DNA of 5,057 nt, taken from positions 1 through 5,057 of the forward strand of contig CABSMD010000196.1 in the NCBI GenBank assembly GCA_902478725.1, in the 5' to 3' direction. Positions 1-4,718 of this stretch are shown piece by piece; position 1 is the stretch's first letter; each line of letters opens with the position of its first letter. The translations under genes were made by a program, and so were the position numbers. The DNA is from an uncultured Clostridia bacterium. GTDB lineage: Bacteria; Bacillota; Clostridia; HGM11514. Under the pieces are notes generated by a model, which had not been told where the DNA came from, ran no database searches, and was given only the letters and a program-made list of their open reading frames with translations.

Positions 1-67
1 GGATCAAGGCCCGTTCTTCCGACGTCACAGGGACGCGCAGCACAATGTTTCGTGTTCGGTTTGCCAT
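1..67 (-). CDS. mobC: MobC-type plasmid/ICE mobilization relaxosome protein, N-terminal fragment
   Basis: Only the first 22 codons lie in the window; the gene continues beyond position 1. The ATG (complement of 65-67) is preceded on the minus strand by AGAAAGGACGG about 8-10 bases upstream, a good Shine-Dalgarno site. The peptide begins MANRTRNIVLRVPVTSEE and continues with RALI. This is the usual start of Firmicutes MobC accessory proteins: a short basic N-terminus, a beta-strand-like RNIVLRVPV and then a charged helix, as in ribbon-helix-helix DNA-binding proteins. MobC proteins bind near the origin of transfer and help the relaxase open the DNA. The gene points away from a candidate oriT about 90-120 bases behind it, the expected place for a relaxosome gene; a relaxase would be expected further out. 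Family assignment rests on 22 residues only, recalled without a search. Confidence 0.68.
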   Translation of the reverse strand, partial: MANRTRNIVLRVPVTSEERALI

Positions 68-95
68 TCATTCACCGTCCTTTCTGAACAGGGGT

Positions 96-111
96 TTGGG
101 GCTTTCCCCAA
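96..111. repeat. Perfect inverted repeat in the mobC leader
   Basis: TTGGGG (96-101) and CCCCAA (106-111) form a 6-bp stem with a 4-base loop, about 30 bases upstream of the mobC start codon. It could be an RNA hairpin in the mobC leader or part of a MobC/relaxase binding region. No T-tract follows on either strand, so it is not called a terminator. Confidence 0.5.
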
Positions 112-116
112 CAAGC

Positions 117-154
117 AACCGGCCACGGCCCGCAGGGACAGGGGCGGGCCGGTT
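117..154. repeat. GC-rich nested inverted repeats beside the oriT candidate
   Basis: AACCGGCC (117-124) pairs with GGCCGGTT (147-154), and alternatively CGGCCCGC (126-133) pairs with GCGGGCCG (144-151). The two pairings exclude each other because they share the right arm. The block lies between the mobC leader hairpin and the 158-177 oriT hairpin. Clustered inverted repeats are normal in transfer origins, but no specific role is shown. Confidence 0.45.
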
Positions 155-190
155 TTCGGAAGTGTGGCTACACTTCCTATGCTTGCTACG
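155..190 (+). other. oriT: Candidate origin of transfer (oriT) with nic-like sequence
   Basis: A perfect 8-bp inverted repeat, GGAAGTGT-GGCT-ACACTTCC (158-177), is followed directly by TATGCTTGCT (178-187). In IncP-type (MobP) origins the relaxase binds an inverted-repeat arm and nicks just beyond it in a CTATCCTG|C-like sequence; here CCTATGCTTG|C occupies the same place, which would put the nick near 185/186. Location between a relaxosome gene (mobC) and a regulator is typical. The homology to the IncP nick is partial (one extra base, one substitution), so the nick position is an inference. Confidence 0.5.
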
Positions 191-268
191 TTTCTTTTTC
201 TCCGCTACTAAAACGCTCCCAACACGTCCAACTACCCGCAAAATACGGGATTTCTCTGAAAAAAGGGC

Positions 269-297
269 AAAAAAATAAGAGAGCCTTGCGGCCCTCT
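269..297 (-). terminator. Rho-independent terminator of the XRE gene
   Basis: Read on the minus strand, AGAG-(GG)-CC, a GCAA tetraloop, then GG-CTCT form a short hairpin with a two-base bulge (280-297). It is followed by CTTATTTTTTT, ending at 269. It begins about 27 bases after the XRE stop codon and would isolate that gene from the oriT/mobC region. The stem is short, but the GNRA-type loop and seven T residues support the call. Confidence 0.6.
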
Positions 298-323
298 GGC
301 AAAACGGAAAACGGAGGATGCTT

Positions 324-692
324 TCACACATCCCCCGTTTCTTTCGCTGATTGTTCAATTTTCAGCGCCCCGTCGATTGCGCCCTCAATGACTGGCAAAT
401 AGTGTTCCGGGCAAAGTTTCAGCTTGTGGCTGACCCGCTGCCGCTGTTCGCTGTCCCCGCGTATGATTTCCGGGTTGAAATACTGCTCCACGGGAAGCCC
501 GCAGACTTTGATAAGCTGGATCACAACCGGGAGGCTGGGGATCGTGCCTTTATTTTCAATATTGGCAAGATAGCGCCATTCAATTCCCACTATTTCGGCC
601 AGCACCTTGCGCGTCAGGTGCTTTGCTTTCCGCGCAGCTTTCACATCTGCGCCGAAAGTTTCAAAGCCGGGGCAATCTTCAACTTTCGCCAT
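324..692 (-). CDS. XRE/Cro-family helix-turn-helix repressor (Tn916 Orf9-like role)
   Basis: This 122-residue protein has one XRE-type DNA-binding domain at about residues 13-71 (FGADVKAARKAKHLTRKVLA, then EIVGIEWRYLANIENKGTIPS). The recognition helix is around IEWRYLANIE and the usual final helix is LPVVIQLIKVCGLPVEQYF. The C-terminal 45 residues (HKLKLCPEHYLPVIEGAIDGAL) are probably a helical dimerisation or effector tail; no catalytic motif is seen. The ATG has only a weak GGGTGA site about 6-10 bases upstream. Position and orientation match Orf9 of Tn916, a divergent repressor of the orf7/orf8 operon, here separated from that operon by about 3 kb of cargo. Its promoter carries an 18-bp element repeated in front of the sigma operon, so autoregulation is likely. 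Base composition is more GC-rich than the cargo. Family call is firm; target is inferred. Confidence 0.85.
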   Translation of the reverse strand: MAKVEDCPGFETFGADVKAARKAKHLTRKVLAEIVGIEWRYLANIENKGTIPSLPVVIQLIKVCGLPVEQYFNPEIIRGDSEQRQRVSHKLKLCPEHYLPVIEGAIDGALKIEQSAKETGDV

Positions 693-707
693 ATAACATC
701 ACCCATC

Positions 708-725
708 TACATTGTATAGTTCATA
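708..725 (-). repeat. 18-bp operator-like repeat, left copy (inverted relative to the right copy)
   Basis: The minus strand reads TATGAACTATACAATGTA, identical over 18 bases to plus-strand 3820-3837. The two copies face outward, toward the XRE gene on the left and the sigma operon on the right, and bracket the methyltransferase-TetR-MATE cargo. Confidence 0.85.
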
Positions 726-739
726 GTATCCCGATGGAA
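708..739 (-). promoter_or_regulatory. Promoter/operator of the XRE gene
   Basis: On the minus strand, TTCCAT (739-734, weak -35), a 17-base spacer and TACAAT (716-711, 5/6 match to the -10 consensus) predict a start near 704, leaving about 12 bases before the XRE ATG. The -10 sits inside TATGAACTATACAATGTA (725-708), which recurs exactly in opposite orientation at 3820-3837. A shared sequence covering the -10 is what an autoregulating repressor would bind. Confidence 0.5.
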
Positions 740-784
740 TGTTGCTATATGCAGGTAGATTAAACTTTATAATTCATATAATTG

Positions 785-801
785 AATGAATAACATTCAT
801 T
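785..801. promoter_or_regulatory. Putative TetR operator O1, upstream of the methyltransferase-tetR promoter
   Basis: AATGAATAACATTCATT is a perfect palindrome of two 7-base arms with a 3-base centre. It overlaps the first two bases of the -35 hexamer TTGACA (800-805). Near-identical 17-mers (15/17) lie at 2131-2147 and, on the minus strand, at 2192-2208, both in front of the MATE gene. Size, symmetry and place fit an operator of the TetR-family protein in this operon. An additional ATTCA-N6-TGAAT pair (772-787) overlaps its left side and may extend the site. Confidence 0.65.
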
Positions 802-827
802 GACATTTCAGAAAATGGTGCTATACT
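800..827 (+). promoter_or_regulatory. Strong sigma-A promoter of the methyltransferase-tetR operon
   Basis: TTGACA (800-805), a 16-base spacer and TATACT (822-827) nearly match the housekeeping consensus. Transcription would start near 834, only about 19 bases before the ATG, and the ribosome site AAAGGAGGT (837-845) falls in that short leader. The putative TetR operator 785-801 touches the -35, so expression is probably gated by the regulator. Confidence 0.8.
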
Positions 828-852
828 GATAGATGGAAAGGAGGTCAATGCC

Positions 853-1461
853 ATGAATACTGCAAAAGAAAACTCAAAGGCAGCCTTTAACCAACAAGCT
901 GCTACCTATGACAAAGATATTAAGGGCCAGCACGCCCGATCCCTTTATCCTGTCCTGTTGGAAAAGCTGTCGCATATTCCATTCCAATCTGCCCTTGATT
1001 TAGGATGCGGAACTGGCGAGATGTTGAAACTTATTTTGCAAGAAGATGTTGGCAAAGAATTATACGGAATTGACTTATCAGAAAAAATGCTTCATGTTGC
1101 AAAGTCGAAGCTACCGGAGCAAGTGAAACTGTTGTTGGGAGATAGTGAGGCACTCCCTTTCCCGGACAATACCTTTGATGTCGTGTATTGCAATGATTCG
1201 TTTCATCATTATCCAGCTCCGATGAATGTCCTAAGAGAAGTACACCGGGTATTGAAACCCGGCGGCACGTTCCTAATGGGCGATTGTTGGCAGCCACTTG
1301 TAGGACGCATCATTATGAATTTCTATATGCGCCACAGCAAAGAGGGGGATGTCAAGATTTACTCCGAAGCAGAAATTGTTTCTATGCTTTCAAAATATTT
1401 TCGCAATGTATCGTGGGAGCAGATTGGAAATACTGCGTGTATTGCTATGGGCGAAAAATGA
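853..1461 (+). CDS. Class I SAM-dependent methyltransferase (Methyltransf_11/UbiE-like)
   Basis: A 202-residue cytoplasmic enzyme with a complete Rossmann-type SAM-binding core. Motif I is ALDLGCGTG (residues 47-55); the acidic residue binding the SAM ribose is D74 in GIDLSEKML; motif II is GDSEALPFPDNTFD (96-109); motif III is DVVYCND (109-115), followed by HHY; the post-III motif is HRVLKPGGTFLMGD (131-144). The last 50 residues are shorter than in true ubiquinone/menaquinone methyltransferases, so this is a generic small-molecule or regulatory methyltransferase of unknown substrate. The ATG has AAAGGAGGT 7 bases upstream. It is the first gene of an operon with a TetR regulator 65 bases downstream and shares operator-like sites with the MATE exporter. 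Transfer of a methyl group to the compound being exported, or to a related toxic compound, is plausible but inferred. rRNA Erm-type methylation is unlikely: no Erm-like signature is seen. Confidence 0.88.
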   Translation: MNTAKENSKAAFNQQAATYDKDIKGQHARSLYPVLLEKLSHIPFQSALDLGCGTGEMLKLILQEDVGKELYGIDLSEKMLHVAKSKLPEQVKLLLGDSEALPFPDNTFDVVYCNDSFHHYPAPMNVLREVHRVLKPGGTFLMGDCWQPLVGRIIMNFYMRHSKEGDVKIYSEAEIVSMLSKYFRNVSWEQIGNTACIAMGEK

Positions 1462-1526
1462 TTGATATTCACTCATTGATTTTTTCGTGTGGGGGTGATA
1501 TGATAAAAAAAAGGAGGCTCAAAACT

Positions 1527-2087
1527 ATGCGAATTACAAAAGAGCCGGAAGTACGCAAGCAGGAAATTTTAGACACTGCCCTCAAATTGTTTGGGGAAAA
1601 CGGTTATGAAAAAACCTCAATTACAGATATAGCAAAAGCCATCGGTGTGGCACAAGGTTTGTGCTATCGCTATTTTCCGTCCAAAGAGGCTTTATTTGAC
1701 AGCGCGATTGAACAATATGCCGATGTGCTGGTAGAGCAATTTGCATATGCCGAAACAGACGACCGCAAAACCTTACGTCAGATTATTGAAGAAATGCCTG
1801 CCACTATGGAAAAACAGGACACAAAATATTATTCTGTTTTTCACGGAATGGAGAACAGAAAATTTCACGATCAGCTTGCCCTCAAGGTATGTGAGAAGTT
1901 GGTGCCACTTGTAGAAAAACTGCTGCAACGTGCCAAACAAAAAGGTGAAATCCATTTCGATGATTTGCAGGCCGCCGCGACATTTTGCGTATATGGGCAG
2001 CTTGGTATTCTACTGGCAGACGATCTTACACAAGAAGATAAATCCAAACGGATTCGTGAATTTCTCATATTTGCACTTCACCTTTGA
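1527..2087 (+). CDS. TetR/AcrR-family transcriptional regulator
   Basis: A 186-residue protein. Its N-terminal TetR domain (about residues 9-58) includes RKQEILDTALKLFGENGYEK, then TSITDIAKAIGVAQG and LCYRYFPSKEALFDSAI, the canonical helix-turn-helix with the YxYFxSKEAL signature. The C-terminal part (60-186) is helical and divergent, as expected of a ligand-binding and dimerisation domain; its ligand cannot be read. The start at 1527 has AAGGAGG 9 bases upstream; an in-frame ATG at 1500, behind a weaker GGGGGTG site, would add nine basic residues (MIKKRRLKT) and cannot be excluded. It follows the methyltransferase by 65 bases with no terminator between them and is followed by a strong terminator. 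Three 17-bp near-palindromes, before the methyltransferase promoter and before the MATE gene, are its probable operators, making it a local repressor (or activator) of both units. Confidence 0.88.
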   Translation: MRITKEPEVRKQEILDTALKLFGENGYEKTSITDIAKAIGVAQGLCYRYFPSKEALFDSAIEQYADVLVEQFAYAETDDRKTLRQIIEEMPATMEKQDTKYYSVFHGMENRKFHDQLALKVCEKLVPLVEKLLQRAKQKGEIHFDDLQAAATFCVYGQLGILLADDLTQEDKSKRIREFLIFALHL

Positions 2088-2091
2088 GATG

Positions 2092-2118
2092 ATCCCCCGT
2101 TTTGGGACGGGGGATTTT
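2092..2118 (+). terminator. Rho-independent terminator of the methyltransferase-tetR operon
   Basis: ATCCCCCGT (2092-2100) and ACGGGGGAT (2107-2115) form a perfect 9-bp stem around the loop TTTGGG, ending in TTTT (2115-2118). It starts 5 bases after the tetR stop codon. The T-run is short but the stem is very stable. It separates the regulator operon from the MATE gene, which therefore needs its own promoter or read-through. Confidence 0.8.
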
Positions 2119-2130
2119 CAAAAAGCAGGA

Positions 2131-2147
2131 AATGAATAGCTTTCATT
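2131..2147. promoter_or_regulatory. Putative TetR operator O2, upstream of the MATE gene
   Basis: AATGAATAGCTTTCATT has perfect 6-base arms (AATGAA/TTCATT) around five bases and matches operator O1 (785-801) at 15 of 17 positions. It lies just beyond the terminator and 90 bases before the MATE ATG. Confidence 0.55.
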
Positions 2148-2186
2148 CAACTAAGCGTGCCGCAAACAGCGGTGCTTATTTTGGGC

Positions 2187-2214
2187 TTCAATATGAATGT
2201 TGTTCATTCATTAT
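2187..2214 (+). promoter_or_regulatory. MATE gene control region: putative TetR operator O3 and weak promoter
   Basis: The minus strand of 2192-2208 reads AATGAACAACATTCATA, 15/17 identical to O1; the plus strand around it also forms a longer palindrome, ATGAATG-TTGTT-CATTCAT (2193-2211). TTCAAT (2187-2192) and CATTAT (2209-2214), 16 bases apart, are the best but poor -35/-10 candidates, and the operator would fill the spacer, the usual place for TetR repression. Start would be near 2221, directly at the MATE ribosome site. The operator is better supported than the promoter hexamers. Confidence 0.45.
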
Positions 2215-2236
2215 CTATGGAAAGGATAGACTATTT

Positions 2237-3565
2237 ATGCCAACGAAAATTGATTTTATAGGTGGTAACACAAAGCGTTGCCTTATGGCAATGGCGCTGC
2301 CGATGATTGCCGCCATGTTCCTTAATATGATGTATAACCTTGTAGACAGTCTGTGGATCGGAAATCTGCTCGGTGAAACGGCCTATGCCGCTTTAACAAA
2401 TTCTACCCCTATCATTTTAATTTTGACTTCTGTTGCAATGGGAGCAACAAACGGTGTGTCTATTTTGATCTCCCAAGCCATTGGTGCAAAGGATAAGAAA
2501 AAGGCCGAAAGTTTGATAGCCACATCGTTCTGCGTAGCAGTGACATTTTCCCTACTTGTCACCATTTTGCTTGAAATTTTTCTTCCGGGAATTTTGAAAG
2601 CCTTGAACACTCCTGCCGAAACTTATGATATGGCATACAGCTATTTGGCAATTTATATCCTTGGCTATCTGGCAGTTTACCTCTACTTGTATTTCACTGC
2701 GGTTTTGCGTAGCTTTGGTAATTCCATGTTTCAGGCTGTTGCAATGCTGGTATCAACCATTTTGAACGCCGTCTTTGATCCTGTTTTTATTCATTTCATC
2801 GGGTTTCAGGGTGCCGCGGTTGAGACATTGCTTTCACAGATGATTTGCCTGCTGTTTATGCTGACCTATCTGAAAAAGAAAAAGTTATTTACATTCAAAA
2901 TCTCTGCTTTTAATTGCAGTGATGTCCTGCTGCTGATTCAAAAAGCAATTCCCTCTGTAATTCAGCAAAGTATTCCAGCAATCAGCACAACTTCCCTTAC
3001 GGCACTCGTTAGTACATATAGTGTAACGGCAATAGCGGCTTATGGGGTAACGGGAAAACTGGAAACTATCCTGTTCTATCCGGCTATGGCTCTGAACATG
3101 GTTTTAACTACAATCATCGGCCAATGCGCTGGTGGAGCGCGATATGATCGAGCAAAAGACTATTTGAAATGCGCTTTGGGATATGGGTGTGGCCTGCTTG
3201 TGATCCTCTCTGTTCTGGTGGTTGGATTTTCCAAACAGCTTTCCGGCCTGTTCGTCAGGAGCAGCGATGTCGCGGTCATTGTCGGTACATATTTCCTGAT
3301 TGTCAGCATCGGGTATGTTCTCAACACAGTCACAAACTGTTATTTGGGTGCGCTTAACGGCATGGGAAAACCGTCAATAAGTATGTTCTTGATGATTTTC
3401 TATTATATCGTGGTTCGGATGCCTTTGGCCTATTTGCTATCTTATTTGGGATTTGGCCTAAACGGGATTTGGGTTGCGGTACTGGTTAGTCATATAGTAG
3501 CCAGTCTTGCAGCTACTATGACGGGGACAGTTCTTATAAGGAAGAAAGGAAACATTAAAGCGTAA
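2237..3565 (+). CDS. MATE-family multidrug/toxin efflux transporter (DinF/NorM superfamily)
   Basis: A 442-residue integral membrane protein, the usual MATE length (about 440-460), predicted to have twelve membrane helices in two six-helix halves. The first half opens with ALPMIAAMFLNMMYNLVDSL (residues 20-39), then WIGNLLGETAYAAL, the typical MATE TM1 and loop. ISQAIGAKDKKKAE (78-91) is the TM2-3 loop. LRSFGNSMFQAV (157-168) followed by STILNAVFDPVFI (173-185) and GFQGAAVETLLSQ (189-201) is the classic LRxxG...LNxxxDPxFI...GxxGAAxAT block. MATE proteins export cationic drugs and metabolites in exchange for Na+ or H+; substrate cannot be predicted here. The start at 2237 has AAAGGA 10 bases upstream and begins directly with the family N-terminus; the open frame extends upstream to 2102, but through the terminator and operators. 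Putative TetR operators precede it, linking it to the methyltransferase operon. Composition is AT-richer than the flanking backbone. Confidence 0.92.
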   Translation: MPTKIDFIGGNTKRCLMAMALPMIAAMFLNMMYNLVDSLWIGNLLGETAYAALTNSTPIILILTSVAMGATNGVSILISQAIGAKDKKKAESLIATSFCVAVTFSLLVTILLEIFLPGILKALNTPAETYDMAYSYLAIYILGYLAVYLYLYFTAVLRSFGNSMFQAVAMLVSTILNAVFDPVFIHFIGFQGAAVETLLSQMICLLFMLTYLKKKKLFTFKISAFNCSDVLLLIQKAIPSVIQQSIPAISTTSLTALVSTYSVTAIAAYGVTGKLETILFYPAMALNMVLTTIIGQCAGGARYDRAKDYLKCALGYGCGLLVILSVLVVGFSKQLSGLFVRSSDVAVIVGTYFLIVSIGYVLNTVTNCYLGALNGMGKPSISMFLMIFYYIVVRMPLAYLLSYLGFGLNGIWVAVLVSHIVASLAATMTGTVLIRKKGNIKA

Positions 3566-3596
3566 CGACTTCTTTCGGACATAATATGTTGAAATA

Positions 3597-3639
3597 GCTG
3601 CCGGACGACGGCAAAGAAAAAAAGCCGTCGCCCAGCAGC
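3597..3639 (+). other. Two-tier hairpin downstream of the MATE gene
   Basis: GCTGC (3597-3601) pairs with GCAGC (3635-3639) and CGACGGC (3606-3612) with GCCGTCG (3624-3630), separated by a symmetric 4+4 internal loop and closed by an A-rich 11-base loop. It starts 31 bases after the MATE stop codon and may stabilise the mRNA end. No T-tract follows directly, so it is not a standard terminator. Confidence 0.5.
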
Positions 3640-3664
3640 CCTTTTGACGCGCCCATACGACCAA

Positions 3665-3739
3665 CGGCGGCTTTGAGTAATCAAGGCCGCCGCTTCTCTT
3701 TGCCCGGCACAGGATCGGCGGCCCACGGAGGGAGCCGCC
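3665..3739 (+). promoter_or_regulatory. Pair of GC-rich hairpins with an alternative pairing around a ribosome site
   Basis: Segment 1 CGGCGGC (3665-3671) and segment 2 GCCGCCG (3686-3692) form a 12-bp hairpin (with one G-T pair) closed by a GTAA tetraloop. Segment 3 GGCGGC (3717-3722) and segment 4 GCCGCC (3734-3739) form a second hairpin whose loop holds GGAGGGA, directly before an ATG at 3740. Segments 2 and 3 can pair with each other over 8 bp (3685-3692 with 3716-3723), excluding both hairpins. The arrangement resembles an attenuator or translational switch; no function is established. Confidence 0.4.
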
Positions 3740-3838
3740 ATGCTGATATGTCCTGTTTTTCAAAGGCATAGCTTGTTAAAAAAAGCCTATACCCAACAGG
3801 GGGCAGCTCCGGCCAACAGTATGAACTATACAATGTAA
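3740..3838 (+). CDS. Possible 32-residue small ORF, unknown
   Basis: The ATG follows GGAGGGA at a good spacing of 7 bases and the frame runs 32 codons (begins MLICPVFQRHSLLKKAYTQ) to a TAA at 3836-3838. I do not recognise the peptide. It has no clear signal peptide, membrane segment or domain. Its ribosome site lies in the loop of hairpin 3717-3739, and its last codons coincide with the 18-bp operator-like repeat (3820-3837), which argues that the DNA there is kept for regulation rather than for protein. It could be a leader peptide, a remnant gene, or a chance frame. Confidence 0.25.
   Translation: MLICPVFQRHSLLKKAYTQQGAAPANSMNYTM
3820..3837 (+). promoter_or_regulatory. 18-bp operator-like repeat, right copy; -10 element of the sigma operon
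   Basis: TATGAACTATACAATGTA is identical to the minus strand of 708-725. It contains TACAAT (3829-3834), usable as a -10; the bases 16-18 upstream (around GCTCCG) do not resemble a -35. Unlike the left copy, this promoter would depend on an activator or the element's own sigma factor. Predicted transcription starts near 3841, giving a leader of about 200 bases before the sigma gene. Confidence 0.5.
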
Positions 3839-4047
3839 ATAAACTTCATATTGCTTTCATTTTCGCTCGGTGGGTCTACGACCTGTCGGGCGAATTTTGT
3901 CATTTCTGCGGTTTCAAATTTGCTCTGGAAGTTTTTCAAAAAAAAGTCCAAAAAGGAGGCGTGCAGCGGGCAGCAAAGGGTATCGCAGGATTAGTAGTAG
4001 CGGAAAGGGAGAGAACCACCCAATCCCCCAACAGAAAGGGGGTGAAA
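3839..4047 (+). promoter_or_regulatory. Leader of the sigma operon with hairpins
   Basis: This 209-base stretch holds no convincing gene. A hairpin at 3865-3892 pairs CGCTCG with CGGGCG and GGGTC with GACCT around TAC, and is followed by AATTTTGTCATTT, like a weak attenuator. AAAAAGGAGGC (3950-3960) is a strong ribosome site, but the only near start is a GTG one base away at 3961, too close for normal use. The nonamer GAGAACCAC (4011-4019) recurs at 4900 and 5047. CCCCC (4025-4029) can pair with GGGGG (4038-4042), the ribosome site of the sigma gene; CACCC (4017-4021) can alternatively pair with GGGTG (4040-4044). Confidence 0.4.
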
Positions 4048-4479
4048 ATGATGGAAGCTATCCCCCGCGACTATGGACAAGGCCAGTTCGATGCCTTTTG
4101 CAAAAAAGTGTTGAAGAATGAGGCACGGGCTTATCTGCGGAATATGAAGCGTCAAAGAGATCGTGAAACGATGTTCAGCGACCTGCCGCAGCATGAGTTG
4201 GACAAGCTCTGCACCGTAGACCGCTATCCCAGTGACAGCTTTGTGTTTAGCTCTCATGGGTACGATTTACATATCGACAACGAGCTTGTGGCCGACGCTT
4301 TTGCCAACCTGCCGCAACAGGAACAAAGCATTTTGATCCTGTACTGCGTACTGGATATGGCAGACGGCGAGATCGCCAGCCTCACAGGGATGTCCCGCAG
4401 CGCCGTCCAGCGCCACAGGACAAAGACACTGAAAGAGTTGCGTGTAAAATTGATGGCGCTCATGCCGGAAGGAGGTTGA
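4048..4479 (+). CDS. ICE sigma-70-family regulator (Tn916 Orf7-like)
   Basis: A 143-residue sigma-like transcription factor. The N-terminal part (QFDAFCKKVLKNEARAYLRN, residues 13-32, then MKRQRDRETMFSDLP) resembles the start of Tn916 Orf7, where QFDYICKRAMEDERKNY precedes FSD. The C-terminal domain (about 78-135) is sigma region 4: ELVADAFANLPQQEQSILIL (79-98) then MADGEIASLTGMSRSAVQRH (104-123), a helix-turn-helix that recognises -35 DNA. There is no full region 2, so it is a small ECF-like or accessory sigma rather than a complete one. In Tn916, orf7 and orf8 drive transcription through the excision and transfer genes. ATGs at 4048 and 4051 are adjacent; GGGGG (4038-4042) lies 5 or 8 bases upstream, so either may be used. 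The next gene's ribosome site overlaps its last codons. The start region can be masked by a 5-bp G/C hairpin. Confidence 0.85.
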   Translation: MMEAIPRDYGQGQFDAFCKKVLKNEARAYLRNMKRQRDRETMFSDLPQHELDKLCTVDRYPSDSFVFSSHGYDLHIDNELVADAFANLPQQEQSILILYCVLDMADGEIASLTGMSRSAVQRHRTKTLKELRVKLMALMPEGG

Positions 4480-4484
4480 CGCGG

Positions 4485-4718
4485 ATGAAAGAACCTGCCT
4501 ACAAAGGCAAAGAGCCTTTGCCCCTTTCAGTGTATGTGTCCGCCCGTGCAGGCGATCCCCAAGCCGTAGAACGGTTGCTTCGGTACTATGACAATTACAT
4601 GAATTGTCTGTGTACCCGGACGCTCTATGACGAGGACGGCTATCCTCATTTGTGTGTGGACGAGTACATGAAACGGTGCTTAGAAATCAGGTTGATCCAA
4701 GCTATCGTTAAAGTTTAA
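4485..4718 (+). CDS. Small helix-turn-helix (HTH_16) conjugative transposon protein, Tn916 Orf8-like
   Basis: A 77-residue protein of the HTH_16 type found beside the sigma-like gene in Tn916-family elements. Visible family features are SVYVSARAGDPQAVERLLRY (residues 18-37), YDNYMNCLCTRTLYDEDGYP (38-57) and CVDEYMKRCLEIRLIQAI (60-77 region). The first two resemble sigma region 1.2/2-like helices, so it may complete the small upstream sigma factor; that is inference. Its ribosome site GGAGG (4471-4475) lies inside the end of the sigma gene, 9 bases before this ATG, giving translational coupling; an in-frame TTG at 4476 abuts that site and is rejected. The last codons and stop lie inside a perfect 21-bp palindrome (4703-4723), so the end of the gene is also a likely DNA-binding site. 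Confidence 0.8.
   Translation: MKEPAYKGKEPLPLSVYVSARAGDPQAVERLLRYYDNYMNCLCTRTLYDEDGYPHLCVDEYMKRCLEIRLIQAIVKV

Noticed and set aside
45..278. Plus-strand 77-codon frame over the oriT region
   Set aside because: It runs through the oriT inverted repeats and the XRE terminator, opposite mobC, lacks a ribosome site and shows no domain-like sequence; non-coding structure explains the region better.
68..358. Minus-strand 96-codon frame
   Set aside because: It overlaps the XRE terminator, oriT hairpin and leader repeats, ends just before the mobC start, and resembles no known family.
1457..1477. AATGA...TCATT between methyltransferase and tetR as a fourth TetR operator
   Set aside because: Arms are only 5 bases and 11 bases apart, unlike the 17-bp spacing of the other three sites, and no promoter is seen there.
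2102..2236. N-terminal extension of the MATE gene to 2102
   Set aside because: The extension runs through the terminator loop and both putative operators and has no ribosome site; family N-terminus and AAAGGA site support 2237.
3490..3741. Minus-strand 83-codon frame (starting MAAPSVGRR)
   Set aside because: A moderate AGGA site is present, but it overlaps the MATE 3' end, is arginine-rich as expected of a reverse-read GC-rich hairpin region, and shows no recognisable domain. It is kept out, though similar frames may be annotated as hypothetical elsewhere.
3740..3760. LICPV in the 32-codon ORF as a trace of the Tn916 cysteine-rich KTR protein
   Set aside because: Only a few residues agree; the CxxC pattern and the KTR motif are missing, so similarity is probably chance.
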